Below are positions 16,112 through 24,858 of a stretch of 38,859 nucleotides of DNA, piece after piece (position 1 is the stretch's first letter; the number at the start of each line of letters is the position of its first letter). The translations under genes and the position numbers were made by a program. Source of the stretch: T3Sed10-241 sp036796255 (GTDB lineage Bacteria > Bacteroidota > Bacteroidia > Flavobacteriales_D > Cryomorphaceae); assembly GCA_036796255.1 (NCBI GenBank), contig DAIRDH010000031.1, positions 1-38,859 of the forward strand, read 5' to 3'. The notes beneath the pieces were generated by a model. That model had not been told where the DNA came from, made no database searches, and saw only the letters and a list, made by a program, of their open reading frames with translations.

Positions 16112-17344
16112 ATGGAACCCATCAAAAACACCTCTCCAAGGCTTGGCCTGCGCGAAAATTGGAAGCAATTCACTTTACTCATCGTGGTCAACGCATTTGT
16201 AGGCGGCATGGTGGGTATGGAGCGGAGTATTTTCTCCGAATTTGCGGAAACGGAATTCGGCATTGCTTCTACCACTGCCTTGCTTTCATTTATTACTGCA
16301 TTCGGGCTTACAAAAGCAGCAGCCAATTACTTCACAGGCAGATTTGCCAACCGCTGGGGCCGTAAGAACTTGCTTGTAATTGGCTGGTGTATAGCGCTTC
16401 CAGTGCCTTTTCTGCTTATAGTGGCGCCTACCTGGTCATGGGTTGTGTTTGCAAACCTGCTACTCGGACTTAGCCAGGGCCTTACATGGAGCAGTACAGT
16501 GCTCATGAAAATCGACCTTGTCGGTGAGAAAAATCGAGGCCTGGCCATGGGGCTCAACGAATTTGCAGGGTACCTGGCGGTGGGCCTCATGGCCTTTGCC
16601 ACGGGCTATGTGGCACAAGCCTACGGCGTGAGGCCTTACCCCTTTTACATGGGCATAGCACTAGCAGTGCTGGGTTTGCTATTCAGCATATTCCTTGTCC
16701 GCGATACCCGTACTTTCGTAAAAATTGAATCCATCGGACATCGCAGCGCTGCACTGGACAACGTCTTTGTGGAAACAACTTTTAAAGATAAAACGCTCAG
16801 CTCTATCACCCAGGCAGGATTGATCAATAACCTGAACGATGGAATGATTTGGGGACTGCTGCCGGTGCTATTGTTAAGCCTCCACTTCAGTGTTGCCGAT
16901 ACCGGCATTGTAGCCGCGATATACCCCACTGTTTGGGGCATCGGCCAACTATTTACGGGCAAGATGTCGGATATCTACCCGAAGAAGGCCATGCTCTTTT
17001 GGGGCATGCTGCTGCAGGGATTCGCAATTGTGCTGCTTCCTTTTCTTGAAGGGTTTGCTCCAATCGCAGTCATTTCGGCCTTGCTCGGGCTGGGAACAGC
17101 GCTGGTATATCCCACCTTCCTCGCTGCCATAGCACAGCATACACGGCCTGAGCAACGCGCAGAGAGCATCGGCACATTCCGCCTTTGGCGTGATCTTGGT
17201 TATGCATTTGGTGCCATAATATCGGGGGTAGCTGCTGATTTATTGGGTGTACCCATTGCCATTGTAATCATTGGAGCGATCACCATTGCCTCAGCAATAG
17301 TCATCAAAGTGCGCATGCCAGCCCAGCCCGGGCGCCCTGCTTAA
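16112..17344 (+). CDS. Major facilitator superfamily transporter
   Basis: 410 residues with about twelve hydrophobic segments in two halves. The motif between helices 2 and 3, GRFANRWGRKN (76-86), is the MFS motif A, repeated in weaker form as GKMSDIYPKKA in the second half. The substrate cannot be told from sequence. The ATG at 16112 is preferred because it gives the usual short cytoplasmic N-terminus. The CDF metal transporter gene follows 53 bp downstream on the same strand but seems to have its own promoter. Confidence 0.9.
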   Translation: MEPIKNTSPRLGLRENWKQFTLLIVVNAFVGGMVGMERSIFSEFAETEFGIASTTALLSFITAFGLTKAAANYFTGRFANRWGRKNLLVIGWCIALPVPFLLIVAPTWSWVVFANLLLGLSQGLTWSSTVLMKIDLVGEKNRGLAMGLNEFAGYLAVGLMAFATGYVAQAYGVRPYPFYMGIALAVLGLLFSIFLVRDTRTFVKIESIGHRSAALDNVFVETTFKDKTLSSITQAGLINNLNDGMIWGLLPVLLLSLHFSVADTGIVAAIYPTVWGIGQLFTGKMSDIYPKKAMLFWGMLLQGFAIVLLPFLEGFAPIAVISALLGLGTALVYPTFLAAIAQHTRPEQRAESIGTFRLWRDLGYAFGAIISGVAADLLGVPIAIVIIGAITIASAIVIKVRMPAQPGRPA

Positions 17345-17385
17345 GGCCTTCGCAATTCTCGCCGAGTTACCTGCCGCGCTTGTAC

Positions 17386-17393
17386 TACATTTG
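17386..17393 (+). promoter_or_regulatory. Perfect -7 box just before the CDF gene
   Basis: TACATTTG matches the Bacteroidota consensus TAnnTTTG exactly and ends 4 bp before the ATG at 17398. A start site about 6-7 bp downstream would fall on the start codon, which predicts a leaderless message. No clear -33 TTG is seen at the expected distance. Confidence 0.45.
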
Positions 17394-17397
17394 CTCC

Positions 17398-18270
17398 ATG
17401 TCAATACAACGCCGCATCGCCATTCGAACTGCACTTTTCAGCATGATCGGAAATGGAATTCTTGCCATTGCCAAAGGATTGACAGGCGTGTGGGGCAATA
17501 GCAGCGCCCTCATCGCTGATGCTGTCGAGTCGCTCAATGACATGCTGGCTTCACTGCTCGTTGTTTTTGGCCTCCGCTACGCTACATTGCCACCTGATGA
17601 GAAGCACCCTTATGGCCATGGTAAAGCAGAACCTCTGGTAACTTTTCTCGTCGTGGCGATACTTGTGGCTTCGGCTGTGATTATAACATGGCAAAGTGTG
17701 CTCAACCTCCGCACTTCGCGCGAGGCACCAGAGGCGTATACCCTCATCGTTTTGCTCGCAATTATCCTGATCAAGGAAGTAATGTTTCGCATGGTCATCA
17801 AAGGCAGCGACAGCACTGGAAGCTCCGCGCTCAAGGCTGATGCATGGCACCACCGCAGCGACGCCATTACCTCGGCAGCGGCATTTATCGGCATTGGCCT
17901 TGCCCTGCTCATGGGCGAGGGCTGGGAGCATGCCGACGACTGGGCAGCCCTCTTTGCATGTGTCATTATACTTTACAATGCATACCGCATATTCCGCCCG
18001 GCCCTTAGCGAAGTAATGGACGAAAATACCCACCCGGACATGGAGATGGAAGTGCGTCGCCTTTCGGTAAATGTGGACGGCGTGCTGGGCACTGAAAAGT
18101 GCTACATCCGCAAAACCGGCCTCTACTATTACATCGACCTTCACCTCCAGGTGAATGGCGGCATCAGTGTGCAGGAAGGTCACCTTATTGCACACCACAC
18201 AAAAGACGCCATCCGGAAAGCCCTACCCAACGTGGCGGACGTGCATATCCATGTGGAGCCGCATGTTTAA
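17398..18270 (+). CDS. Cation diffusion facilitator family metal exporter
   Basis: 290 residues. Six hydrophobic helices are followed by a cytoplasmic ferredoxin-like domain (205-290). Compared with E. coli YiiP, the transport site would be Glu44, Asp48, His151 and Asp155 (ESLND and HHRSD); Glu in place of the first Asp may alter metal preference. HPYGHGKAE at 70-78 is the conserved loop after helix 2. The end has HIHVEP with several His residues for metal sensing. It exports Zn, Fe, Mn or similar ions by proton antiport. ATG 17398 is chosen over an upstream TTG. Confidence 0.93.
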   Translation: MSIQRRIAIRTALFSMIGNGILAIAKGLTGVWGNSSALIADAVESLNDMLASLLVVFGLRYATLPPDEKHPYGHGKAEPLVTFLVVAILVASAVIITWQSVLNLRTSREAPEAYTLIVLLAIILIKEVMFRMVIKGSDSTGSSALKADAWHHRSDAITSAAAFIGIGLALLMGEGWEHADDWAALFACVIILYNAYRIFRPALSEVMDENTHPDMEMEVRRLSVNVDGVLGTEKCYIRKTGLYYYIDLHLQVNGGISVQEGHLIAHHTKDAIRKALPNVADVHIHVEPHV

Positions 18271-18459
18271 TTCTGGACTGGCTGTGGGTAATTTTATTGT
18301 CAAAGGGCCAGGCGTGGGGCATTGGTCAATCTGCTTGTCTGGCAGATACGCTTTCATGCAAGCAGACGCATTGCCATTGTTTTTGCTCTACTGCTGCCGC
18401 AAACAAAATGATAATTAACTGACATCAGCGCCAGCTAGCCAGCCGGTTGGCTTGTTCGC

Positions 18460-18494
18460 AAAAAAAATGCTGACCCGGAGGCCAGCATTTTTTT
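18460..18494. terminator. Bidirectional terminator
   Basis: AAAAAAAATGCTG (18460-18472) pairs with CAGCATTTTTTT (18483-18494), with further CC-GG pairing inside the loop. A and T runs on both sides let it serve the CDF gene (plus) and the T9SS protein gene (minus), which converge here. Confidence 0.9.
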
Positions 18495-18530
18495 CAATTT
18501 CTTCTTTGGCTTCCGCCAAATCGAATCAAT

Positions 18531-20759
18531 TTATTCAACCATCATCTTGCGGGTCACAACGTCTTCGCCAGTGATCACGCTGTACACGTAAACTCCAGCG
18601 GCAAGTCCATTGCCATTGATGATGTAATCGTTGGCCACGCCAGCGGCCACCATGCCAAGGTCATCACTGTGCACCAATTTGCCTGCAAGGTCGCGAATCT
18701 CAATCCTCACCTGGCGGCTTTCATCCAGCTGAAACTGGAAGCGGCTCTCGCCAACAAATGGATTGGGCCAGTTCTGGGTCACTTTAATTCCCGCGTCATA
18801 AGTCACCTTGTCTACATTCAAAGCGGCTGTGGTGCGAAAACGCATGGCTGGAGCAGCCATGCCGCCATTGGTATACCACTGATTGGCATTAATACTCACG
18901 GAGGGTGCAGCCTCAAAACTGCGGAACCACAAGCCTGCGCGCTCCTGGCGCACAGTTTGCATCGGTACATAAACAATACCCAATCCATCGGCACCTGGAC
19001 CGTAACGCATTTCAGCAGAATAAATATTGCCTGCTTCAATCAAAATTGGACTCGGCAATTCAAAGGAAGTATACACCAATGCAACAGTATCTATACCTGG
19101 AGTGAAAAGGTCGTCCTCCTCAATTATGTACTCCAACTCTACATCATTGTAACCGAAATTGTTCGAACCAAAAAACACCTGGGTGGGATTGGTTGGCGTG
19201 GGTTGGTTGTCATTGGTTACAAGACCGAGACGGACATTGAAGTATACCGCTTCGCCAACAGCAGTAGCTGCGGAAACATCTTCAGTGGTGTAGTCCAAAA
19301 ATACCACCTCCACGTGGGTTATCACCGTATTGGTCACCAAGGGATCATCAAAAATATAAGGTACATTTAGAATTGAATTTTGGGTAATTGCATCGGACGT
19401 GTAGAAGCTAAAATTGGTTAGGAAAGTCCCTCCATTTTCAACAACTGCTCCTTCAGTACTTCCTCCTGTCTCACCAGTTACAAAAAAAGTGCGGGCTGCA
19501 CCCACATTGTTTTCGGGACGTTCATCTTCTCCATCCGCATCAACCTCGTAGCTCACGGTGTAAGTACCTACGGCATTGCTGCCATTCCAAGCATTGAGAA
19601 AAGTTGGTTCTGAGTATACGAGCGCTTCTTCAAATGGAGCTACTTCGGTAGCTATGGTTGAGATTGTTTGGGTGGATCCGTCGGGATTTAGCACTTCCAT
19701 ATTTACCACCACGCCTGTTTGGGTGTTTTGCGAGCAAAGGTTGCTTACCCTTGCGCCAAATTCCAAAGGTTTCACCAAATACTCAGGGGTGCGCTCGTAT
19801 TCGAAACTCATGTAGTAATTCTCGTCCAGAAGTGCAGTGGTATCCTGCCACACGCGTTCGTGGTGGTTGTAGTACGTCTCAACAATAGAAATGTCGTTTT
19901 CCGGCGGCGTTTGAATCCTGATGTCATCAATCATCCAGAAGTAGTGGCTTTGAGGTCCGCTCCAAATAAATTTAAAACGGAACTGACTGAGGTCACTCTG
20001 CTCCAAAAGGATAGGAGAGAGACAAGCAGACATTGTGGTGTTGAAATCTGAATTGACCACACCGCCAAACAGCGGCCAGAGGTTGAGCAAATCTTCCTCT
20101 TCCCACGTTTCTCCGCCGTCGAATGAAAGCAGGACGCCAAATACTGCGTTGACTTGTGAGCAGCACAGGCGGAAATAGCTGTCCATTACAATTTCGGCAC
20201 CAATTCCTTCGGCTGCACTGAGGTCGATTACAGGTGAAATTAATTCTGCGTCTAAGGGTCTGGATCTCGTATTCGGACCTAATGGTTGGGATACCTGCCA
20301 GCGGCTTGAGTTCCATCGGTCCGCGTCTATCATGGCAAACCCATTTTCAGGGGTTTCAGAAGTCACGGTCACCCTGTTGCCAAAGTAATTCGAAAGGCTA
20401 TCTCCATAAGCCGCGGGGCCATCCACGAGCGCTTGCGATGGGTTGTAGCCGTTGGGCTCGCCCTGCGCATACGTGATGAACCATAGGTCTCCCTGAGCAC
20501 CCTCAAAACTCCAGGCGCCATTCTCATCCTGCCCCTCAAAGCCATTGGAGAAATCCTCAGACCAAAACACCACATCACTCCTTCGTGCGCCTAGTTGCCA
20601 CGTATCGTTCACAGCACCTGCCTGGCTCATCGCCGCAGTAGGTTTCGCCATATCAACAGTGTGCGAATTCAGCTCAACCGATTCTGCCCTTTGGGCTTGG
20701 GCATTGTTTGTGACTGACCAAAGCAAAAGGCCAGCTACCGCAAAGTATATTTTTCTCAT
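18531..20759 (-). CDS. Large secreted T9SS cargo protein
   Basis: 742 residues. A signal peptide (MRKIYFAVAGLLLWSVTNNAQA) is followed by a region at 65-290 rich in aromatic and Gly residues (VFWSEDFSNGFEG, then FRFKFIWSGPQSHYFWMIDDIRI) like a jelly-roll adhesion domain of the MAM type. Beta-rich modules make up the middle. The last 80 residues (QNWPNPFVGESRFQFQL to GLAAGVYVYSVITGE, ending RKMMVE) are a type A T9SS sorting domain, so it crosses the outer membrane and is released or attached to the surface. No catalytic site is evident; adhesion is one possibility. Confidence 0.88.
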   Translation of the reverse strand: MRKIYFAVAGLLLWSVTNNAQAQRAESVELNSHTVDMAKPTAAMSQAGAVNDTWQLGARRSDVVFWSEDFSNGFEGQDENGAWSFEGAQGDLWFITYAQGEPNGYNPSQALVDGPAAYGDSLSNYFGNRVTVTSETPENGFAMIDADRWNSSRWQVSQPLGPNTRSRPLDAELISPVIDLSAAEGIGAEIVMDSYFRLCCSQVNAVFGVLLSFDGGETWEEEDLLNLWPLFGGVVNSDFNTTMSACLSPILLEQSDLSQFRFKFIWSGPQSHYFWMIDDIRIQTPPENDISIVETYYNHHERVWQDTTALLDENYYMSFEYERTPEYLVKPLEFGARVSNLCSQNTQTGVVVNMEVLNPDGSTQTISTIATEVAPFEEALVYSEPTFLNAWNGSNAVGTYTVSYEVDADGEDERPENNVGAARTFFVTGETGGSTEGAVVENGGTFLTNFSFYTSDAITQNSILNVPYIFDDPLVTNTVITHVEVVFLDYTTEDVSAATAVGEAVYFNVRLGLVTNDNQPTPTNPTQVFFGSNNFGYNDVELEYIIEEDDLFTPGIDTVALVYTSFELPSPILIEAGNIYSAEMRYGPGADGLGIVYVPMQTVRQERAGLWFRSFEAAPSVSINANQWYTNGGMAAPAMRFRTTAALNVDKVTYDAGIKVTQNWPNPFVGESRFQFQLDESRQVRIEIRDLAGKLVHSDDLGMVAAGVANDYIINGNGLAAGVYVYSVITGEDVVTRKMMVE

Positions 20760-21110
20760 AAGGTTTCATTTGTTTAAAGGTCGTAAAATTACTAAATCGC
20801 CACTTAACTTTGAATTCGTTGTAGTTGCATCTTTCGGGCTGTTCCTGTCACGGTGCTTATCTCTCTCATTGCCAGTATTCAAAGACGGTATCTTTTTTAA
20901 TCCCACTCTTGTATTCCCACCAATACACAACAGCGTTATAATTTACAATCCCGGACTGAGTCAGTGCTGATCGTACAATTTTGTAGAGATGGGTCTGGGA
21001 TGATCCCTGCGAAGTATAGCTAACTATATATAAATGAGTCGTATGCGTAGGCCATTCTGAGACATATTGTCAGTTTGAGGCCCTGCTTTATTTGGGTAAC
21101 GTACGCCTGT
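20760..21110. other. Non-coding stretch
   Basis: 351 bp between two minus-strand genes. TAATTTTA just upstream of the T9SS gene (about 20788-20795, minus strand) may be its -7 box. I see nothing else I can support. Confidence 0.45.
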
Positions 21111-21536
21111 TTAAATACCCTCATAACTATAATCTACATCCTCAACCTCAATTATTTCAACCTTTTCTTTCTTTCGAAACAAGTTGCCAACGATGTTTAA
21201 GAACTTTGGAGCGGCATCGTTCAGGTATTTGTCAGAAAGATTGCCTGCAACTGCGGCGCCCACAACACCCAATATACCACCGAAACGACCCAATACTTTA
21301 TACACTAAAAAGCGTGTACCCATTTTTAGAGCGGTCTGTGTAGCACTGACCTGAACCTCCCGGTCTTCGGCAAGCTCATGCAACGATTCTCGCGCAAGTG
21401 TTGCAGGGTGAAGACTGTAGAGAATACTGCGGGCCGTTCGCTTGATATTTTCTTCCTGCTCGAATTTGTCAGATTTTAAATGCATAATGCGCAACGACAA
21501 TGCCGTGTGGGCTGAGGTGGCTTCATTTTTCATCAT
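21111..21536 (-). CDS. Unknown protein coupled to holin-X-like gene
   Basis: 141 residues. A helical, charged N-terminal half (residues 15-75) is followed by a Gly-rich hydrophobic patch (KVLGRFGGILGVVGAAVAGNL) that could be a single membrane-associated helix, then a basic KFLNIVGNLFRKKEK and an acidic tail. I recognise no family. Its ATG overlaps the stop of the preceding gene (TGATG), so the two are probably translated together and may work as a pair at the membrane. Confidence 0.7.
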   Translation of the reverse strand: MMKNEATSAHTALSLRIMHLKSDKFEQEENIKRTARSILYSLHPATLARESLHELAEDREVQVSATQTALKMGTRFLVYKVLGRFGGILGVVGAAVAGNLSDKYLNDAAPKFLNIVGNLFRKKEKVEIIEVEDVDYSYEGI

Positions 21537-21904
21537 CAGTTTTTTTGATTTTGATGTTCATCTTCATCTTCCAAAGCCTTGGAAATGATGGCATCGCGAA
21601 TAGGGTTTACAAGACTGCTTTTGCGGCTTGCCAGCAGTACGAGCCCTACTAAAAGGTAGAATCCAGCGACGATTATAAATCCAAGGGCGTAAGAATTGAG
21701 CAGTACCCCAATATAAATAGCAGCGCTAATGCTGCCCAACATTGTAAACATTACAAAGATCATCGCAATGGCGAGTCCTGCTATAGCGCTTGCCCCGAGT
21801 GCTGAGGAGCGGTCCAATGCTTGAAGCTTGACCAGTTCAACATTGGTATTGAAATATGCCTTCAGGTCATCTGAGAGGGCTTCCATTTTGTCGAGTACAG
21901 TCAT
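21536..21904 (-). CDS. Holin-X/phage-holin-family-like membrane protein
   Basis: 122 residues from ATG 21904; an upstream TTG would add 13 residues of no family character. The N-terminal amphipathic helix (LDKMEALSDDLKAYFNTNVELVKLQALDR) and two hydrophobic helices (ASAIAGLAIAMIFVMFTMLG and FIIVAGFYLLVGLVLLAS) match the layout of the Actinobacterial holin-X/DUF1469-like family, which is chromosomal and not a sign of a phage. Proteins of this type accompany YtxH genes in stress-linked envelope loci. Its exact role is unknown. Confidence 0.75.
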   Translation of the reverse strand: MTVLDKMEALSDDLKAYFNTNVELVKLQALDRSSALGASAIAGLAIAMIFVMFTMLGSISAAIYIGVLLNSYALGFIIVAGFYLLVGLVLLASRKSSLVNPIRDAIISKALEDEDEHQNQKN

Positions 21905-21933
21905 GTTTAGGGGGTTGGTAAATCTAAATATCG

Positions 21934-22007
21934 AAAAAAACAAGTGGCCGGTTTTCGGTATGATACTTATCAGGGCACCAAGTGTCCTTACACACCGGCC
22001 AGTTGTT
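21934..22007 (-). terminator. Long-stem terminator or attenuator
   Basis: A 14-position inverted repeat with one mismatch (21939-21952 with 21994-22007) encloses a 41-nt loop that holds a second hairpin (AGGGCAC with GTGTCCT). On the minus strand the outer stem runs into seven T residues (21934-21940). It lies 5 bp after the YtxH stop codon and 30 bp before the holin-like start, so it can end or attenuate transcription between the two. The large structured loop is unusual for a simple terminator. Confidence 0.7.
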
Positions 22008-22012
22008 TCGTT

Positions 22013-22318
22013 CTAGTTCTTAATGGAATCTGAAGCCTGCTTTACGCTATGGGCCATATCCTGTGTGCGTTCTTCTGCGCGGTTTGCAAAATTTTCAGTT
22101 TTATTGCGCATGCGGTTCGCTTCACTCACCACTTTTTCCTTTACATCATGGGCAGTATGTTGCACATCGTCTGCAAGTTTCTTTGCCTTCTTGGCAATTT
22201 TATCCCTGGTTTTTTTGCCCTCTTCAGGAGCAAATAGCAATCCGGCAACTGCACCAAGTGCGGCACCGGCAAATAGTGCTGCAAGCACTTGTCCGAAATT
22301 GTTGTTTGACTTTTCCAT
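22013..22318 (-). CDS. YtxH domain protein
   Basis: 101 residues. NNNFGQVLAALFAGAALGAVAGLLFAPEEGKKTR is the YtxH signature: a Gly/Ala-rich membrane helix followed by the APEEGKKTRDKI turn. The remainder is a charged coiled coil (KKAKKLADDVQHTAHDVKEK). YtxH proteins belong to general-stress regulons in several bacteria; the biochemical role is unknown. It is paralogous to the protein at 23162-23491, with which it shares both the fold and the AAATCAACA leader just before the start codon. Confidence 0.9.
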   Translation of the reverse strand: MEKSNNNFGQVLAALFAGAALGAVAGLLFAPEEGKKTRDKIAKKAKKLADDVQHTAHDVKEKVVSEANRMRNKTENFANRAEERTQDMAHSVKQASDSIKN

Positions 22319-22357
22319 TTTGTTGATTTTTAGTTTTAAGGTTATGTTGGATTTTTC

Positions 22358-22510
22358 TTAGACTGAGCGGCCTCTGATAAAATTGAGTATCACCAGAATC
22401 AAGGCGATGACCAGCAGTGCGTGAATAATACCCCCCACGGCGTAGCCGATAAAGCTGATGGCCCATCCAATGACCAAGATGACGGCGATGATGTACAGTA
22501 GATTTCTCAT
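22358..22510 (-). CDS. Lmo0937-like mini membrane protein
   Basis: 50 residues: MRNLLYIIAVILVIGWAISFIGYAVGG followed by IIHALLVIALILVILNFIRGR, two membrane helices with a Gly turn. This is the Lmo0937 family, short proteins of unknown function that are often induced by stress. A longer frame to 22606 exists, but its extra residues are hydrophilic and would run over the leader hairpin at 22539, so I start at 22510. The YtxH gene follows 39 bp downstream and is probably cotranscribed. Confidence 0.85.
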   Translation of the reverse strand: MRNLLYIIAVILVIGWAISFIGYAVGGIIHALLVIALILVILNFIRGRSV

Positions 22511-22538
22511 AACAATTGAGTGATTAGGTGTTGGTTTC

Positions 22539-22565
22539 AAAGCACCACATTTTGAAAGGTGCTTT
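22539..22565 (-). promoter_or_regulatory. Leader hairpin upstream of Lmo0937-like gene
   Basis: Perfect 8-bp inverted repeat AAAGCACC (22539-22546) with GGTGCTTT (22558-22565) and an 11-nt loop. It lies 28 bp before the Lmo0937-like start. No T run follows on the minus strand, so it is more likely an operator or leader structure than a terminator. Confidence 0.45.
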
Positions 22566-23101
22566 TGGTTTTTAATAAATACCGGATTAAAACGAACTGA
22601 GTACAATTCTAATTCACCGGGTTACAATCCAATCGAATGCAGATGTAATTTGCTTCCGATTATGATGAGACATATGAAACAACAGTGCCAGTACAAAAGC
22701 TTTATATTTTCGCAATCGCATCTATCTGTAAAACAAGAATTAAAAGTCTTAAGCCAAAAAAGCACTCACACTTTTTTTGCCACACATCTGTAGAGAATTT
22801 TAAAATGTGTAGATTTTTTGCCCCTCTGAAATTTTCCAGGTTTGCAGATTTTTAAAAAGTCAGGTTCGCTTTAAGCCGAAAGGGGCGAATTTTTGCGCTT
22901 CAATTACGTCAATGCTGGGTTCAACGAAGCCCTTGAAAGCAGCTGCAAAAATGGTCATGGTTGTCCTGTGGTGTGCTTTTACATCCCGGATTATATATTT
23001 AAAACTTGTTCTTGACGAAATGTACCAAATGAAGTGCCCTGCCTTTATAATGGTAGTAGAGCGATAATGGTCCGTTTTTTTTTGACATGAAAGATAATTG
23101 G

Positions 23102-23142
23102 CAAAAAAAAACCGGGAACGCCGTCAGCAGTATTCCCGGTTT
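23102..23142 (-). terminator. Terminator of the second YtxH gene
   Basis: AAACCGGGAA (23109-23118) pairs perfectly with TTCCCGGTTT (23133-23142), loop of 14 nt. On the minus strand it runs into T residues (the A run 23103-23111). It is 20 bp after the YtxH stop codon, so this gene is transcribed apart from the rest of the cluster. Confidence 0.9.
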
Positions 23143-23161
23143 AGCAAGTGGAATGTTCAAT

Positions 23162-23491
23162 TTACCTGCTTCCATTTCTTAACGACTCAGCGGTCTCTTT
23201 GGCCGAGTTGGCAAGGTCATTTGTTTTGCGCTCAATTTTCTCACCTAATTGCTCTGCCTTCGCCCGCACATTATCAACTTCGTGCTCCATCCTGGCTTTG
23301 ACTTCTTCTGCCTTCGACTGTACTTCTTTGCTAAGTTTCTTTGCTTTCTTCGAAATTTTGCCACGGGTTCTGCTTCCTTTGTCAGGTGCATAAAGCACTC
23401 CCGCTGCGGCGCCTATGGCAGCTCCCGCAAAAAGGGCTGTGAGTACTTTTCCGAAAACGTTGCTTGATTCTTTTTTTGACTCTTTCATCAT
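23162..23491 (-). CDS. YtxH domain protein, second copy
   Basis: 109 residues. NVFGKVLTALFAGAAIGAAAGVLYAPDKGSRTR gives the YtxH signature, followed by a long charged coiled coil (KKAKKLSKEVQSKAEEVK and onwards). Clear paralogue of the protein at 22013-22318. It has its own terminator and an upstream region of over 700 bp, so it is a single-gene unit. Function unknown; probably a membrane-anchored stress protein. Confidence 0.9.
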   Translation of the reverse strand: MMKESKKESSNVFGKVLTALFAGAAIGAAAGVLYAPDKGSRTRGKISKKAKKLSKEVQSKAEEVKARMEHEVDNVRAKAEQLGEKIERKTNDLANSAKETAESLRNGSR

Positions 23492-24214
23492 GTTGATTTG
23501 TTATTTAATTTTTGCTTTAAGTTTCGTAAGAATGGTAATCGACTGTCCACATGTCAGTTGGCAAACTCTAAACGACATCGATTTATTCCATACCCTCGAT
23601 TTCATTTTTATCCTAGTCACTGAAAAAAATATGCCACGGAGGAAGTTATTCGGTATTTAGGCACAAGTAATTGTATATGAATGAATTGAATTATTTTTGC
23701 TAAAGTTTCGGCCGAGTCATTGATATGGCAGGTGTGGAGAGGAAGTAACGGGTGTGGGGTATGTTACCCTAAATATGTGGCGTCTTATACCAAAATTCTC
23801 ATTTGGGATTAGTATACGATATTTCAACCATCCGAGCAAATGCCAAAGGGCCTGTTAGACCTTTTAACTTGATTTTCAAAACTGCGACACCGGCTGTTTT
23901 CGGTATTCAATTTACCTGTCCGGCACAGTTTAAATCACACTTCGGGTATACGCTGAGCGGCATGGATTCTAATTTCGCCAACTGATGACAGATGTGTGCT
24001 TAGATTCGTATGCACTATTCACAGATATTTATTTTTAAAAAATCCCGTTTCTGGTGTAGTCAGGTAATCTGTTCTTATTGCCTAGATGCAATTAGAGTTT
24101 AGAATACTTGAGCCCTGCCGAGTCTTCCAAGTTAGATTCGAAAAACGAGTAAATATTCTCAAAAAAAAACCCACTCGATTTGAGCGGGCTTTTCATTAAT
24201 TTTTTGTCACAAAC
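23492..24214. other. Long non-coding stretch
   Basis: 723 bp. The end near 24161 holds a terminator for the DUF1573 gene, and a small GGGTA-TGT-TACCC hairpin lies at 23757-23769. A 60-codon frame at 23803 has no recognisable features. The promoter of the second YtxH gene should be near 23500-23560. Confidence 0.5.
24161..24193 (-). terminator. Terminator of the DUF1573 gene
   Basis: CCCACTC (24170-24176) pairs with GAGCGGG (24182-24188) with one G-U pair, 5-nt loop. On the minus strand the stem is followed by nine T residues (A run 24161-24169). It lies about 26 bp after the DUF1573 stop codon. Confidence 0.88.
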
Positions 24215-24775
24215 TTATCCAGCATTCTCAAGTACATTGGCTGAAATCGTCAGCACTGTATTTGCGGGAGAAGTATTGGCAGTGATAGTAACGTTTTTCG
24301 TTTGCTTGTTCTTCTGCTTACCAGGCTTATATACCACTTCGATCTCACCAGTTCCGCCTGGAGCAATAGGCTCTTTGGGATATTTAGGAGCGGTACAACC
24401 GCATGATCCTTTTGCATTTTCAATGATCAAAGGCTCAGAACCCGTATTGGTGAAAGTAAATATTTTCTTGTTTTCAGTGTCCTGATTGATGGTTCCGAAG
24501 TCGTGGTTGCTCTCGTTGAAAGAAATGGTAGTTTGCGCTACATTCGAAGCTTCCACCGTGCTGCCTGGCATAGGGCTTACGGAGTTGGCAGTGTTCATCG
24601 CTTGAGCTTTGGCTGCATCGGCACTAGAAGCAACATTATTTGTACTGCGCTCAAAAGTCGCTTTAGAGTCGGCCGGGTCGCTGATACTGCCGCGGTCTGA
24701 AAACATAAAGTATGCATTGGCTATAAGTGCCACTGCTATGACTGAAAGCAGTCCAATTTTGATTTTTTCGTTCAT
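24215..24775 (-). CDS. DUF1573 domain protein, membrane-anchored or secreted
   Basis: 186 residues. An N-terminal hydrophobic helix (IGLLSVIAVALIANAYFMF) precedes a Ser/Ala/Asn-rich linker (30-85) and a DUF1573 immunoglobulin-like domain (85-186): HDFGTINQDTENKKIFTFTNTG, then GSCGCTAPKYPKEPIAPGG, then EVVYKPG. The CGC motif is conserved in the family. Function is unknown; the domain is common in exported Bacteroidota proteins. It follows the S41 protease gene by 83 bp on the same strand and may be cotranscribed with it. Confidence 0.88.
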   Translation of the reverse strand: MNEKIKIGLLSVIAVALIANAYFMFSDRGSISDPADSKATFERSTNNVASSADAAKAQAMNTANSVSPMPGSTVEASNVAQTTISFNESNHDFGTINQDTENKKIFTFTNTGSEPLIIENAKGSCGCTAPKYPKEPIAPGGTGEIEVVYKPGKQKNKQTKNVTITANTSPANTVLTISANVLENAG

Positions 24776-24858
24776 GGTTTTATTTTGTTTGTCCTCGTTT
24801 CAATTATCGATTGCAAAGTTAAGAATTCTGCTTATCGGTGCTTGGCTTTAACAAATTG

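Larger units (their letters stand above)
22511..23161. other. Long non-coding stretch
   Basis: 651 bp. It holds the leader hairpin at 22539-22565 and the terminator at 23102-23142. The part between is AT-rich with TGTAGA twice near 22788 and 22808, and a palindromic ATTTTAAAAT around 22797. I see no gene; a small RNA cannot be ruled out. Confidence 0.5.

Noticed and set aside
21536..21904. Holin-like gene as evidence of a prophage
   Set aside because: The holin-X-like family is chromosomal in many bacteria; no lysis, capsid, tail or integrase gene is present.
23803..23985. 60-codon frame in the long intergenic region
   Set aside because: No domain, signal peptide or promoter; random frames of this size are expected here.
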